In this document: piece after piece, positions 1-5,965 of the stretch
Position numbering within the stretch: the stretch's first letter is position 1
How the letters are laid out: every line of letters starts with the position of its first letter
Assembly: GCA_947174615.1 (NCBI GenBank)
Contig: CAMWJQ010000259.1
Span: 1-6,081, forward strand
Source of the DNA: an uncultured Lachnospiraceae bacterium
Lineage (GTDB): Bacteria > Bacillota > Clostridia > Lachnospirales > Lachnospiraceae
Direction: 5' to 3'
Length of the DNA stretch: 6,081 bases
Notes under the pieces: model-generated
What the model was told of the DNA's origin: nothing
What the model saw: the letters and a program-made list of their open reading frames with translations, nothing else
Database searches by the model: none
Made by a program: the position numbers and the translations under genes

Positions 1-171
1 GATATCTGATATTCCCCAATCCTCACAGCCTTCGCCTTTGAAGCGGCTGTACGCAAAGAGGACCGTGCCGTCATGCAGTTTTATAAATGCACCTTCGCTG
101 TTGCGGGGATTTCTTTTTTCCTTTGACGGAATAAATTCCGCCGCCACCGTTCCTAATTCCTTTTTTCTCAT
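1..171 (-). CDS. Sialidase-like (BNR-repeat) glycosidase, N-terminal 57 residues only
   Basis: Only the N-terminus is present; the reading frame is open to the left edge, so the gene continues outside the window. The ATG at 171-169 follows AAGGAG with a 5-base gap. An overlapping out-of-frame ATG at 175-173 lies too close to the same ribosome binding site. The protein starts MRKKELGTVAAEFIPSKEK, then RNSEGAFIKLHDGTVLFAYSRF. The pattern R-N-S-E-G, followed by a K-L-x-D-G-x-[VI]-L-F-x-Y-S-R-F strand, is what I know from the first blade of bacterial sialidase-like (exo-alpha-sialidase, BNR/Asp-box) proteins. No signal peptide is visible, so it is probably cytoplasmic and would act on imported glycosides. 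It lies 49 bases after the LplC-like permease on the same strand, so it is probably co-transcribed with the transporter. True sialic acid specificity cannot be judged, because the catalytic Arg triad, Tyr and Asp boxes are out of view. Many relatives of this fold act on other sugars. Confidence 0.5.
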   Translation of the reverse strand, partial: MRKKELGTVAAEFIPSKEKRNPRNSEGAFIKLHDGTVLFAYSRFKGEGCEDWGISDI

Positions 172-220
172 TCATTCTCCTTCAACTTCCATCTAAAGCT
201 GCGCTATCTGTAATACGCTA

Positions 221-1138
221 TTATCCCTTGACAGCGCCTACCATAATGCCCTGCACAAAATATTTCTGCAGGAACGGATACACTGCCACGATGGGCAGTA
301 CGACCAAGATCGTTGTCGCTGCCTTGATCGTGTCCGGGTTCGTATCCACCATGGAGCCAATCGCTTCCACTCCCGACGCCCCTGTAGACGTGGATGCGGT
401 CAGACTGTCGAGCATCCTGCGGAGCAGATACTGCAGCGTTGTCAGATTTGCCGACCTGCGGCAGTAGACCATGTTGTCAAACCATGCATTCCACTGTCCC
501 ACCATCTGCCACAGCGCCACCGTGGCGATAACCGGCTTGGACAACGGCATGATGATGGACGCGAAGATTCGCACCTGAGACGCTCCGTCAATGGAAGCCG
601 CCTCCTCCATCCCCTTGTCGATGGAAAAGAAATAATTTCGAATAATAATGGTATTGTAGATGGAAAATCCTGTCGGCAATACATACACCAGAAAATTATT
701 TAAAAGTCCAAGCCTCTTCATATTCAAATATGCAGGTATCATACCCGCCGAAAAGAACATGGGAATCAGGAGGATTGCTGTGATAACTCTTCTGAATGGC
801 ATCTCCGTCCTCGTCAGAGAATACGCTGCCATACAGCACACAATGACATGAATGACCGTCCCGACCACTGTCCTCAGCACAGATATGATAAATGCCGTAA
901 TAATCTCATTGTCCTGAAAACAGTACTTATACGCATCCAATGTCCAGACCTTTGGAAACAGATTGATATGCATATAAGAAATATCCTGCGCTCTGGAAAA
1001 CGACCGTACCACGACATCCCAAAACGGCAGTAATATGGTAATGCAGAACGCAACCATAAACACGGTGTTGCAGATGTCAAACACCCGGCTTCCGACAGAC
1101 TGTTTCATCCTGACCTTTTTCTCCTTCTCACGCGCCAT
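221..1138 (-). CDS. Carbohydrate ABC transporter permease, LplC/YtcP-like
   Basis: This is an inner-membrane permease subunit of a CUT1-type sugar importer. It forms a heterodimer with the LplB-like subunit encoded just upstream and is powered by a separate MsmX-type ATPase, not seen here. About six hydrophobic segments are visible, near residues 24-42, 80-110, 118-140, 148-166, 200-218 and 275-290. The cytoplasmic EAA loop that docks the ATPase reads EAASIDGASQ, at about residues 179-188. The C-terminus (YPFLQKYFVQGIMVGAVKG) is a hallmark of the LplC/YtcP group. The length of 305 aa is normal. I chose the ATG at 1138 because GAGGAG lies 9 bases upstream; a GTG at 1144, six bases earlier, has only a 3-base gap. 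The gene follows lplB-like by about 24 bases and is probably co-transcribed. The substrate is unknown: LplBC relatives import oligosaccharides such as aldouronates, but the sialidase-like neighbour hints at a host-glycan sugar. Confidence 0.5.
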   Translation of the reverse strand: MAREKEKKVRMKQSVGSRVFDICNTVFMVAFCITILLPFWDVVVRSFSRAQDISYMHINLFPKVWTLDAYKYCFQDNEIITAFIISVLRTVVGTVIHVIVCCMAAYSLTRTEMPFRRVITAILLIPMFFSAGMIPAYLNMKRLGLLNNFLVYVLPTGFSIYNTIIIRNYFFSIDKGMEEAASIDGASQVRIFASIIMPLSKPVIATVALWQMVGQWNAWFDNMVYCRRSANLTTLQYLLRRMLDSLTASTSTGASGVEAIGSMVDTNPDTIKAATTILVVLPIVAVYPFLQKYFVQGIMVGAVKG

Positions 1139-1162
1139 AACCACTTTCTCCTCTCCATAGAA

Positions 1163-2101
1163 TTATATAATCTTGTACTCTGGATTCGCCTTTCGCGCAA
1201 ACCAGTTGGCAATGATCACAAGTGCCAGACTGACCACATTTTGAAACAGACCGATAGCTGTAGAGAAATCATATCGGCTCTCTACCATACCTTTCCTGTA
1301 TACATAGGTGGAAATTACATCCGCTGTCTGATAGGTAGCATCATTGTACAAGTTAAACACAGGGTCAAATCCCACGCTGATCAGACTTCCGATATTTAGA
1401 ATCAGCATTGTGCACATTGTGGGAAACATCGCCGGAAGCGTGATATGCAAAACCTTGTGGAAACGGTTTGCCCCGTCGATGGAAGCTGCCTCGTACATGG
1501 AAGTGTCAATGCCGGATATCGTTGCCAGATAGATGACGATACTGTATCCTGTCGTCTTCCACAGGTTTGATATCAGATAAATCGGTATAAACATATCCTT
1601 CTGCGCCATAAAGTACAGCGGTCTGTCCAAAATTCCCATTTTGATCAGAATCGCATTCACCACACCGCCTGTGGGGGACAGCAGCTGATACACAAAGGTA
1701 CCTACCACGACCCATGAGAGAAAATGGGGCATATAAGTAATGGTCTGCACCACGCTCTTAAACCGGGTATTCATGATCTCATTGACCAGCAGTGTGAAGA
1801 TAATTGTCACAGGAAATGTCGTGAGCAGCGTGAAAATACTGATTTTCAACGTATTCCCAAGTACTCTGTAAAAATTTGGATCTGTGAACAGCGCCTGAAA
1901 ATGTTTGAAACCCACCCAGTCACTGCCTTCGATGCCCCTTGCCATCTTATAATCCTTGAACGCTATCATCAGTCCCTCCATGGGCATATAGCAGAACAGA
2001 ATTACAAGGATAATTGCCGGAAGCAGGAATATGTAAAAAGGCACATGCTTTCTCAGCTCTTTTTTCAGATTCCCGGTTCCTGATGTCTTGGTTTTCCCCA
2101 T
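1163..2101 (-). CDS. Sugar ABC transporter permease, LplB-like
   Basis: This is the first permease subunit of the CUT1-type importer and the partner of the LplC-like protein. It is 312 aa long, the usual size. A basic N-terminus (KKELRKH) is followed by hydrophobic segments near residues 20-38, 85-107, 125-143, 170-195, 225-245 and 285-303. The EAA loop reads EAASIDGANRFHKV from about residue 204. The end (ADVISTYVYRKG, then ESRYDFSTAIGLFQNV) is typical of LplB-like permeases. The ATG at 2101 is preceded by an AAGGAAGGA ribosome binding site a few bases upstream. Upstream of this start lies the 282-bp palindromic element 1, so any promoter beyond 2406 must read through that element. No solute-binding protein gene lies immediately before or after the permease pair; it may lie beyond the sialidase-like gene. 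Family confidence is high, substrate confidence low. Confidence 0.5.
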   Translation of the reverse strand: MGKTKTSGTGNLKKELRKHVPFYIFLLPAIILVILFCYMPMEGLMIAFKDYKMARGIEGSDWVGFKHFQALFTDPNFYRVLGNTLKISIFTLLTTFPVTIIFTLLVNEIMNTRFKSVVQTITYMPHFLSWVVVGTFVYQLLSPTGGVVNAILIKMGILDRPLYFMAQKDMFIPIYLISNLWKTTGYSIVIYLATISGIDTSMYEAASIDGANRFHKVLHITLPAMFPTMCTMLILNIGSLISVGFDPVFNLYNDATYQTADVISTYVYRKGMVESRYDFSTAIGLFQNVVSLALVIIANWFARKANPEYKII

Positions 2102-2124
2102 TGTATCCTTCCTTTCTTCAATTT

Positions 2125-2406
2125 AGGAACTGTTAAGAAATAACTTGTTATACTGGCGGTCGAAAAGACTGACCGCTCAGTATAAAGTTATGCGCACAGC
2201 CGCATAAGGAAATATGCAGCTTCGCGGCTGCAGCTGGCGCGATACGCACGGCGGATTTCATCTGTCGTGCGTATAATTTGACGCAGAATAAATGTTCATC
2301 TGCAAAGAAGACAATCGCAGGCGCAGCGGGCTACGTCAAGATTGTCTGATGCCGCAGATGGGCATTTAGGCAAGTCAAATTGATGCGTTATTTCTAAACA
2401 GTTCCT
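2125..2406. repeat. Palindromic MITE-like element 1 (282 bp, 20-bp terminal inverted repeats)
   Basis: The left end AGGAACTGTTAAGAAATAAC (2125-2144) and the right end GTTATTTCTAAACAGTTCCT (2387-2406) are inverted copies matching at 19 of 20 positions. Between them lie several hairpins. They are 2141-2161 with 2171-2190 (imperfect), 2197-2203 with 2224-2230 (CAGCCGC/GCGGCTG) and 2242-2250 with 2266-2274 (ATACGCACG/CGTGCGTAT, perfect). A nested arm follows: 2275-2282 with 2374-2381, 2290-2303 with 2354-2367 and 2309-2316 with 2340-2347. The nested arm is capped by a 23-base loop with the motif GGCGCAGCGGGCTACGT. The 14-bp arm 2290-2303/2354-2367 contains two adjacent T-G pairs that count as wobbles only on the plus strand. 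There is no transposase and no convincing target duplication: the flanks are ...CAATTT and TCGTTT.... It sits between an orphan start codon and the LplB-like gene. A non-autonomous mobile element or a structured intergenic RNA would both fit. Confidence 0.5.
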
Positions 2407-2421
2407 TCGTTTATGAATCAT
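2296..2421 (-). other. Orphan start with perfect Shine-Dalgarno, reading into element 1 (41 codons)
   Basis: On the minus strand AGGAGG (2434-2429) lies 7 bases before an ATG at 2421-2419, as good a translation start as any in the window. Only five codons (M-I-H-K-R) lie outside element 1. The frame then crosses the element's end and stops at TGA (2298-2296), inside the 14-bp arm. The 41-aa product does not resemble anything I recognise. The likely reading is that element 1 inserted just after the start of a small gene or leader peptide that once preceded the LplB-like permease. If the element is removed cleanly, the frame would run about 24 codons and overlap the permease start out of frame. 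Whether the peptide is made now is unknown. Confidence 0.5.
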
Positions 2422-2592
2422 TTGTATACCTCCTGGCGCTGCTTATCCTGGATTTTGCATGCATGCCGCGCCTTTTTATTGGTAGTTTCATATTATTAAA
2501 TTTTTGTAAATTCGTCCATGAACTGTATTGGACAAATCATGCACAAAATGATACGATATAGTGATCGTTACCGAAACGGAATGAACAGTAAC

Positions 2593-2616
2593 AATTGATC
2601 GGGGAAATTGATCGGG
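2593..2616. repeat. Two direct copies of AATTGATCGGG with a 13-base period
   Basis: AATTGATCGGG occurs at 2593-2603 and again at 2606-2616, identical over 11 bases. The copies lie 37-63 bases upstream of the -10 box proposed for the hemerythrin gene and in the divergent control region. Spaced direct repeats in this position could be binding sites for a regulator, but no known operator is recognised. Confidence 0.5.
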
Positions 2617-2652
2617 AAACGAGAAAAAAATACACCATATTCTAAGGATTTG

Positions 2653-2661
2653 TGGTATACT
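2653..2661 (+). promoter_or_regulatory. Candidate extended -10 promoter for the hemerythrin gene
   Basis: TGG-TATACT (TG at 2653-2654, -10 at 2656-2661) forms an extended -10 motif. No good -35 box is found 17 bases upstream (CACCAT), so the promoter may rely on the TG or on an activator. It lies about 50 bases before the ATG at 2711. The ribosome binding site GGAAAGGA (2693-2700) is 10 bases from the start codon. Confidence 0.5.
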
Positions 2662-2710
2662 ATACAAAATAAATGAGAACTGTAAATATTTAGGAAAGGA
2701 TGATATCAAC

Positions 2711-3535
2711 ATGGCATTCGAATTTACACAAGACTGCATAACAGGCATTGACACAATAGATGACGAGCACCGCAATCTCTTTGCTCTGCTCTCCAAGGCA
2801 TACATACTTGCCTGTACGGAGTACCACAGCGACTACTATCAGGAACTCAAAAATATCCTCGAAGAACTTGACGAATACGCCGAGATACACTTCACCCACG
2901 AGGAAGAATACATGACACAGATACGCGACCCGGAATTAATCCGCCAGCGTGCGCAGCACGCCTATTTTCGCGATAAAATAAGAGAGTACGAGTTTGTAAA
3001 CATTGATGACGAGAGCGAGCAGCAGCGAGTACTCACCGAGCTTGTGCGCTTTCTCGCCAAATGGCTGTACCGCCATATACTCAGCAGCGATATTCTGATC
3101 GGAAAACTGCCCCCGCTTGAAGAGTGGATGATCCGGGAAAATCCCTGTGAGTTTACAGACGATTACCTGACTGGCATCGCGCTCGTTGACGCCGAACACA
3201 AAGAACTGTTCCGCATTGTCGATAAGGCGAACCAGCTCGTGAAATCCTTTGACGAACTGTCAGGATATGACAACATTATCGAAATTTTAAATGAATTAAA
3301 AGAGTATACCAAAGAACACTTTGCCGACGAGGAAGAGTACATGGAAAGCATCCACTATGACGGACTGAGTGCACAGAAACGCGCCCATGAGGCATTTATT
3401 GACAAGCTTGAGAATATTGGTCTCGACCAGATTGACGCCAATCCGCAGGAGTACCTGCAGGAGCTTCTGGAATTTCTGCTTGGCTGGCTGATCAACCATA
3501 TCTTATATACGGACAAGAAAATTCCGGTAAAATAA
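2711..3535 (+). CDS. Tandem double-domain bacteriohemerythrin
   Basis: A soluble 274-aa protein made of two hemerythrin four-helix domains in tandem; a single bacteriohemerythrin is about 130-140 aa. Such domains bind O2 at a di-iron site and serve oxygen scavenging, storage or sensing. Domain 1 spans about residues 1-135, with ligands H20, H60, E64 (HFTHE), H83, H122 and D127 (H-x4-D). Domain 2 spans about 147-274, with H163, H203, E207 (HFADE), H226, H263 and D268. Both begin with the same F-x-[TD]-D...TGI...D-x-EH motif, so they arose by duplication. In each domain the canonical H-x3-H pair appears as Q-x3-H (Q79/H83 and Q222/H226), so one of the usual seven ligands is replaced by Gln. There is no signal peptide, membrane segment or attached signalling domain. 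It is monocistronic, with its own promoter and terminator. Family assignment is very secure; the exact physiological role is inference. Confidence 0.5.
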   Translation: MAFEFTQDCITGIDTIDDEHRNLFALLSKAYILACTEYHSDYYQELKNILEELDEYAEIHFTHEEEYMTQIRDPELIRQRAQHAYFRDKIREYEFVNIDDESEQQRVLTELVRFLAKWLYRHILSSDILIGKLPPLEEWMIRENPCEFTDDYLTGIALVDAEHKELFRIVDKANQLVKSFDELSGYDNIIEILNELKEYTKEHFADEEEYMESIHYDGLSAQKRAHEAFIDKLENIGLDQIDANPQEYLQELLEFLLGWLINHILYTDKKIPVK

Positions 3536-3569
3536 ATCATTAAGACTCCATACATATTAAAAACACATT

Positions 3570-3625
3570 GCACACGATTGTACCGCCCCTTATTTCAGGC
3601 GATACAATCGTGTGCTTTCTTTTTC
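3570..3625 (+). terminator. Rho-independent terminator after the hemerythrin gene
   Basis: GCACACGATTGTACCGCC (3570-3587) pairs with GGCGATACAATCGTGTGC (3598-3615) at 17 of 18 positions, with a 10-base loop. A T-rich run, TTTCTTTTTC (3616-3625), follows. It starts 34 bases after the hemerythrin stop. On the other strand the stem is followed after a few bases by GTTTTTAA, so it may also stop read-through from the converging exporter gene. Confidence 0.5.
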
Positions 3626-3631
3626 GCCGCG

Positions 3632-3660
3632 ACAAAAGAAACTGTCATGTTCCGACAGTT
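3632..3660 (-). terminator. Short terminator after the ABC exporter gene
   Basis: Read on the minus strand, AACTGTC (3660-3654) and GACAGTT (3646-3640) form a 7-bp stem with a 7-base loop. TCTTTT follows directly. It starts 16 bases after the exporter stop codon and lies back to back with the plus-strand terminator. Confidence 0.5.
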
Positions 3661-3676
3661 CTAATTTCCAAACAGG

Positions 3677-5455
3677 CTATTTCATCTCATTTGCCATCGT
3701 ATAAAAATGATGGTACATGCCCCCAAGCGCCATCAGATCTTCATGATTGCCCTCCTCGACGATTCCCTCGTCTGTCAGCACCAGTATCCTGTCGGAATTT
3801 CTGATACTCGAAAGCCTGTGTGCTATCGTGAGCGTTGTCCGCCCCTTTGCCAGCTCATTCAAGGACTTTGCAACTGCGTACTCACTCTCATTGTCAAGCG
3901 CTGAAGTCGCCTCGTCAAGTATCAAAATCGGCGGATTTTTCAAAAAGACTCTCGCAATGCTGATGCGCTGCTTCTGTCCGCCGGAGAGCTTGACGCCGCG
4001 CTCACCGACATACGTGTCATATTTTTCCTTCAGATTCTGGATAAACTCATCCGCTCCTGCACGCTTTGCCGCCTCCATGACCTCCTCGTGCGTCGCGCCA
4101 GGCTTGCCGTAAGCGATATTCTCATACACTGTCCCTGAGAACAGATACACCTCCTGCTGCACGACGCCAATGCTCTGCCGCAGACTCTTTAGCGTCAGCT
4201 TTTTGATATTTTTCCCATCCAGCGTAATCTCTCCGCAGGTCACATCGTAAAAGCGCGGTATCAGATTGCACAGTGTCGTCTTTCCCCCGCCGGACGGTCC
4301 CACAATCGCCAGCTTCTCTCCCGCATGAATCTGAAGATTTAGATTGGCAAAAACTTTGTTGTGGTCGTCAGGGTACTCAAAGCTCACATTACGAAAGACA
4401 ATCTCACCTTTGGGGCTGACAAGCTCCTGTGCGTCCGGTTCGTCAAATATCTCAATATCCGCATCCATAATCTGCAGAAAACGCTCAATCCCCGTGATTC
4501 CGCGCTGAAACTGCTCTGCAAACTCAATAATCCTGCGGATTGTCGCAATCAGCGTGGACACATACATGACATACGCAACCATGTCCCCTGGCAGAATCCT
4601 GCCGTCCATCAGGAAAAATCCGCCCCCGATAATGATAGTCAGATACATCAGCCCGTCAAACACTCTGGTAGAAGTGCTGAATATCCCCATCAGCATATAT
4701 GCATGCTGCTTGACCTTCAGAAATTCCTGATTCCCCTGCTCAAATTTCTCGGATTCAAGGGATTCGTTGGTAAACGCCTTGACCACCTTCTGCCCTAACA
4801 GACTGTCCTCAATCTTCGCGTTCAGTTCGCCAATCTGGTGACGCTGCTCACTGAACGTTCTGCGCATCTTTTTGTTAATCATGCGGCACACCACCGTCAT
4901 CACCGGCACAAATACAAAAATCATCAGCGTGAGCGGCAGATTGACCTGCGCGAGAATCACAAAAGAAATCACGATTTTAATTGCCGCGATAAAAAATTCT
5001 TCCGGACAATGGTGCGCAAATTCTGTCACTTCAAACAAATCATTGGTAATGCGCCCCATAATCTGACCAACCTTGGTATTATTAAAATACGTGTTGGACA
5101 GTAACTGTAAATGCGCATAGGCATCGCGGCGCATATCCGTCTCAATCCTTGCCCCCATCACATGCCCCATATCTGCCATATAATAATTTGCCAGTGCATC
5201 CACAATCCTCAGCACGAAATACACCAAAGCAAGCCCAAGAACCATGCGCGTTGTCAAAAGAGCCACATCCTCAAGCGCGGTATTCGTGATCTGCCGAATG
5301 ATCAGCGGCAGCACGATCTCACACACCGTCGTCAGCGCCGCGCAGCATAAATCTGCACACAACGTCCTGCGGTACGGCTTAAAATACGGCAGAAACCGCC
5401 TGACCAGCACGCCCGTTGAATACTCTTTATATTCCATTTTTTGATTTGTCTGCAT
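3677..5455 (-). CDS. ABC exporter, fused membrane and ATPase domains (MsbA/multidrug type)
   Basis: A 592-aa half-transporter of the ABCB-like exporter family, with the membrane domain first and the ATPase second; it works as a dimer in the cytoplasmic membrane. Hydrophobic segments lie near residues 25-55, 70-90, 145-190 and 255-300. In the ATPase domain I see Walker A GPSGGGKTT (Lys392), a Q-loop (VQQEVYLFSG), the signature LSGGQ (490-494), Walker B ILILDE with catalytic Glu515, the D-loop SALD, and the switch His546 (TIAHRLSS). All are intact, so a homodimer would have two working ATP sites. The ATG at 5455 follows GAGGAGG by about 6 bases. The frame stays open for another 101 codons upstream, but that part crosses element 2 and a pseudogene and is not protein-like. 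No partner exporter gene is adjacent, which favours a homodimer. The substrate (drug, lipid or peptide) cannot be told from sequence. Confidence 0.5.
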   Translation of the reverse strand: MQTNQKMEYKEYSTGVLVRRFLPYFKPYRRTLCADLCCAALTTVCEIVLPLIIRQITNTALEDVALLTTRMVLGLALVYFVLRIVDALANYYMADMGHVMGARIETDMRRDAYAHLQLLSNTYFNNTKVGQIMGRITNDLFEVTEFAHHCPEEFFIAAIKIVISFVILAQVNLPLTLMIFVFVPVMTVVCRMINKKMRRTFSEQRHQIGELNAKIEDSLLGQKVVKAFTNESLESEKFEQGNQEFLKVKQHAYMLMGIFSTSTRVFDGLMYLTIIIGGGFFLMDGRILPGDMVAYVMYVSTLIATIRRIIEFAEQFQRGITGIERFLQIMDADIEIFDEPDAQELVSPKGEIVFRNVSFEYPDDHNKVFANLNLQIHAGEKLAIVGPSGGGKTTLCNLIPRFYDVTCGEITLDGKNIKKLTLKSLRQSIGVVQQEVYLFSGTVYENIAYGKPGATHEEVMEAAKRAGADEFIQNLKEKYDTYVGERGVKLSGGQKQRISIARVFLKNPPILILDEATSALDNESEYAVAKSLNELAKGRTTLTIAHRLSSIRNSDRILVLTDEGIVEEGNHEDLMALGGMYHHFYTMANEMK

Positions 5456-5496
5456 TTGTATCCTCCTCGTATAAGTCAAAAATCCCGTTCTCCTTT

Positions 5497-5658
5497 CTAG
5501 AGCGTGTTTGATGCTTTCCGGCAGATGTGCGTCACAATTTGTGGGAGATTTGTGCCAAATGAAGGGCGCATAGCGGGCTATGTAACCTGAATTTGGCGCA
5601 AATATCGCGCAAATTGGGGCGTGTAGATGGCGGGAATGATTTTTCAAACACGCTCTAG
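5497..5658. repeat. Palindromic MITE-like element 2 (about 160 bp, CTAGAGCG ends)
   Basis: CTAGAGCGTGTTTGA (5497-5511) and TCAAACACGCTCTAG (5644-5658) are perfect 15-bp inverted repeats. Because the ends read TAGAGCG...CGCTCTA, a TA target duplication, as made by IS630/mariner-type elements, is possible but cannot be separated from the palindromic CTAG. The interior folds into one long hairpin: 5526-5560 pairs with 5591-5625 with 26 Watson-Crick pairs, 6 G-T pairs and 3 mismatches. The 30-base loop (5561-5590) carries GGCGCATAGCGGGCTATGT. All six G-T pairs are wobbles on the plus strand and would be A-C mismatches on the minus strand. There is no coding capacity. The element lies in the 5' region of the ABC exporter gene, 41 bases before its start. 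Confidence 0.5.
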
Positions 5659-5782
5659 TATTATAACAGAAAAGAGAACGAGTTCCATAACATTGATTAC
5701 TGCCCTTTCGTCCTGTCCTGTGGCGCAGGCAGTCAAAAAGCCGATCACGCAAGCGCACCAGCTGCTATCATAGTTTTTTCAT
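5644..5782 (-). pseudogene. Decayed start of a lipoprotein gene, cut by element 2
   Basis: On the minus strand AGGAGA lies about 8 bases before the ATG at 5782-5780. Reading across three frames gives MKK, then (after a shift) MIAAGALA, then (after a second shift) VIGFLTACATG followed by QDERAVINVMELVLF. Together this is a textbook lipoprotein signal: basic start, hydrophobic core, lipobox L-T-A-C with Cys at 5727-5725. Two one-base deletions, one in the A-run after the start and one near 5748, would explain the breaks. The last frame runs to a TGA inside the end of element 2 (5646-5644), so anything beyond about 30 residues after the Cys is missing. The original function is unknown. The alternative is chance similarity; two shifts in about 40 bases also make sequencing error worth excluding. 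Confidence 0.5.
5660..5668 (-). promoter_or_regulatory. Candidate extended -10 promoter for the ABC exporter
   Basis: On the minus strand TGT-TATAAT (TG at 5668-5667, -10 at 5665-5660) is a full extended -10 motif, but the -35 region 17 bases further upstream (ATGGAA) is poor. Transcription would begin about where element 2 begins, so nearly the whole element would become the exporter's 5' leader. It overlaps the codons of the decayed lipoprotein gene. Confidence 0.5.
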
Positions 5783-5814
5783 TTCTGCTTTCTCCTGTAT
5801 ACTCTTTCTGATTT

Positions 5815-5843
5815 ATTTTACCTCTGCGGACTATATAATGCAA
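5815..5843 (-). promoter_or_regulatory. Candidate sigma-A promoter upstream of the lipoprotein remnant
   Basis: On the minus strand TTGCAT (5843-5838), a 17-base spacer and TAAAAT (5820-5815) make a reasonable sigma-A promoter about 33 bases before the remnant's start codon. It could also feed the exporter downstream. Confidence 0.5.
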
Positions 5844-5850
5844 GCCGCAT

Positions 5851-5878
5851 ATTGTACAGAATCTTGCATAATTCTCAA
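5851..5878 (-). promoter_or_regulatory. Second candidate minus-strand promoter
   Basis: TTGAGA (5878-5873), a 16-base spacer and TACAAT (5856-5851) on the minus strand form an alternative sigma-A promoter just upstream of the first one. Either or both may be active; sequence alone does not decide. Confidence 0.5.
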
Positions 5879-5965
5879 CCGTGTTACTTTTCACACCTCG
5901 ATGCGCCCAGTACCATATAAAGGACTGTGAAAAAACGTTTCGGGAAACACCTGATACGGCGTTTC

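Noticed and set aside
2125..2406. Riboswitch or T-box leader for the permease operon
   Set aside because: The region is bounded by matching terminal inverted repeats, and its loop motif and wobble pairs point to the strand opposite to the operon mRNA, so a repeat element explains it better.
2435..2476. Plus-strand terminator-like GGCGC ... GCGCC followed by TTTTT, with the palindrome GCATGCATGC inside
   Set aside because: The stem is only 5 bp around a 28-base loop and no plus-strand gene ends here; it also overlaps the ribosome binding region of the minus-strand orphan start.
2566..2592. GTTAC ... GTAAC inverted repeat as an operator or cre site
   Set aside because: The half-sites are five bases with a long spacer and do not match the CcpA or other consensus I know; chance is likely.
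2488..2899. Minus-strand open frames overlapping the hemerythrin start
   Set aside because: They are antisense to conserved hemerythrin residues, lack ribosome binding sites and show no recognisable domains.
4361..4798. 145-codon plus-strand open frame inside the exporter gene
   Set aside because: It is antisense to the well-supported ATPase and membrane domains and its composition (many His, Asn, Gln, Lys) is typical of a shadow frame.
5456..5758. N-terminal 101-residue extension of the ABC exporter frame
   Set aside because: It translates through element 2 and the lipoprotein remnant, is rich in Arg, His and Cys with no protein-like pattern, and the ATG at 5455 has a far better ribosome binding site.
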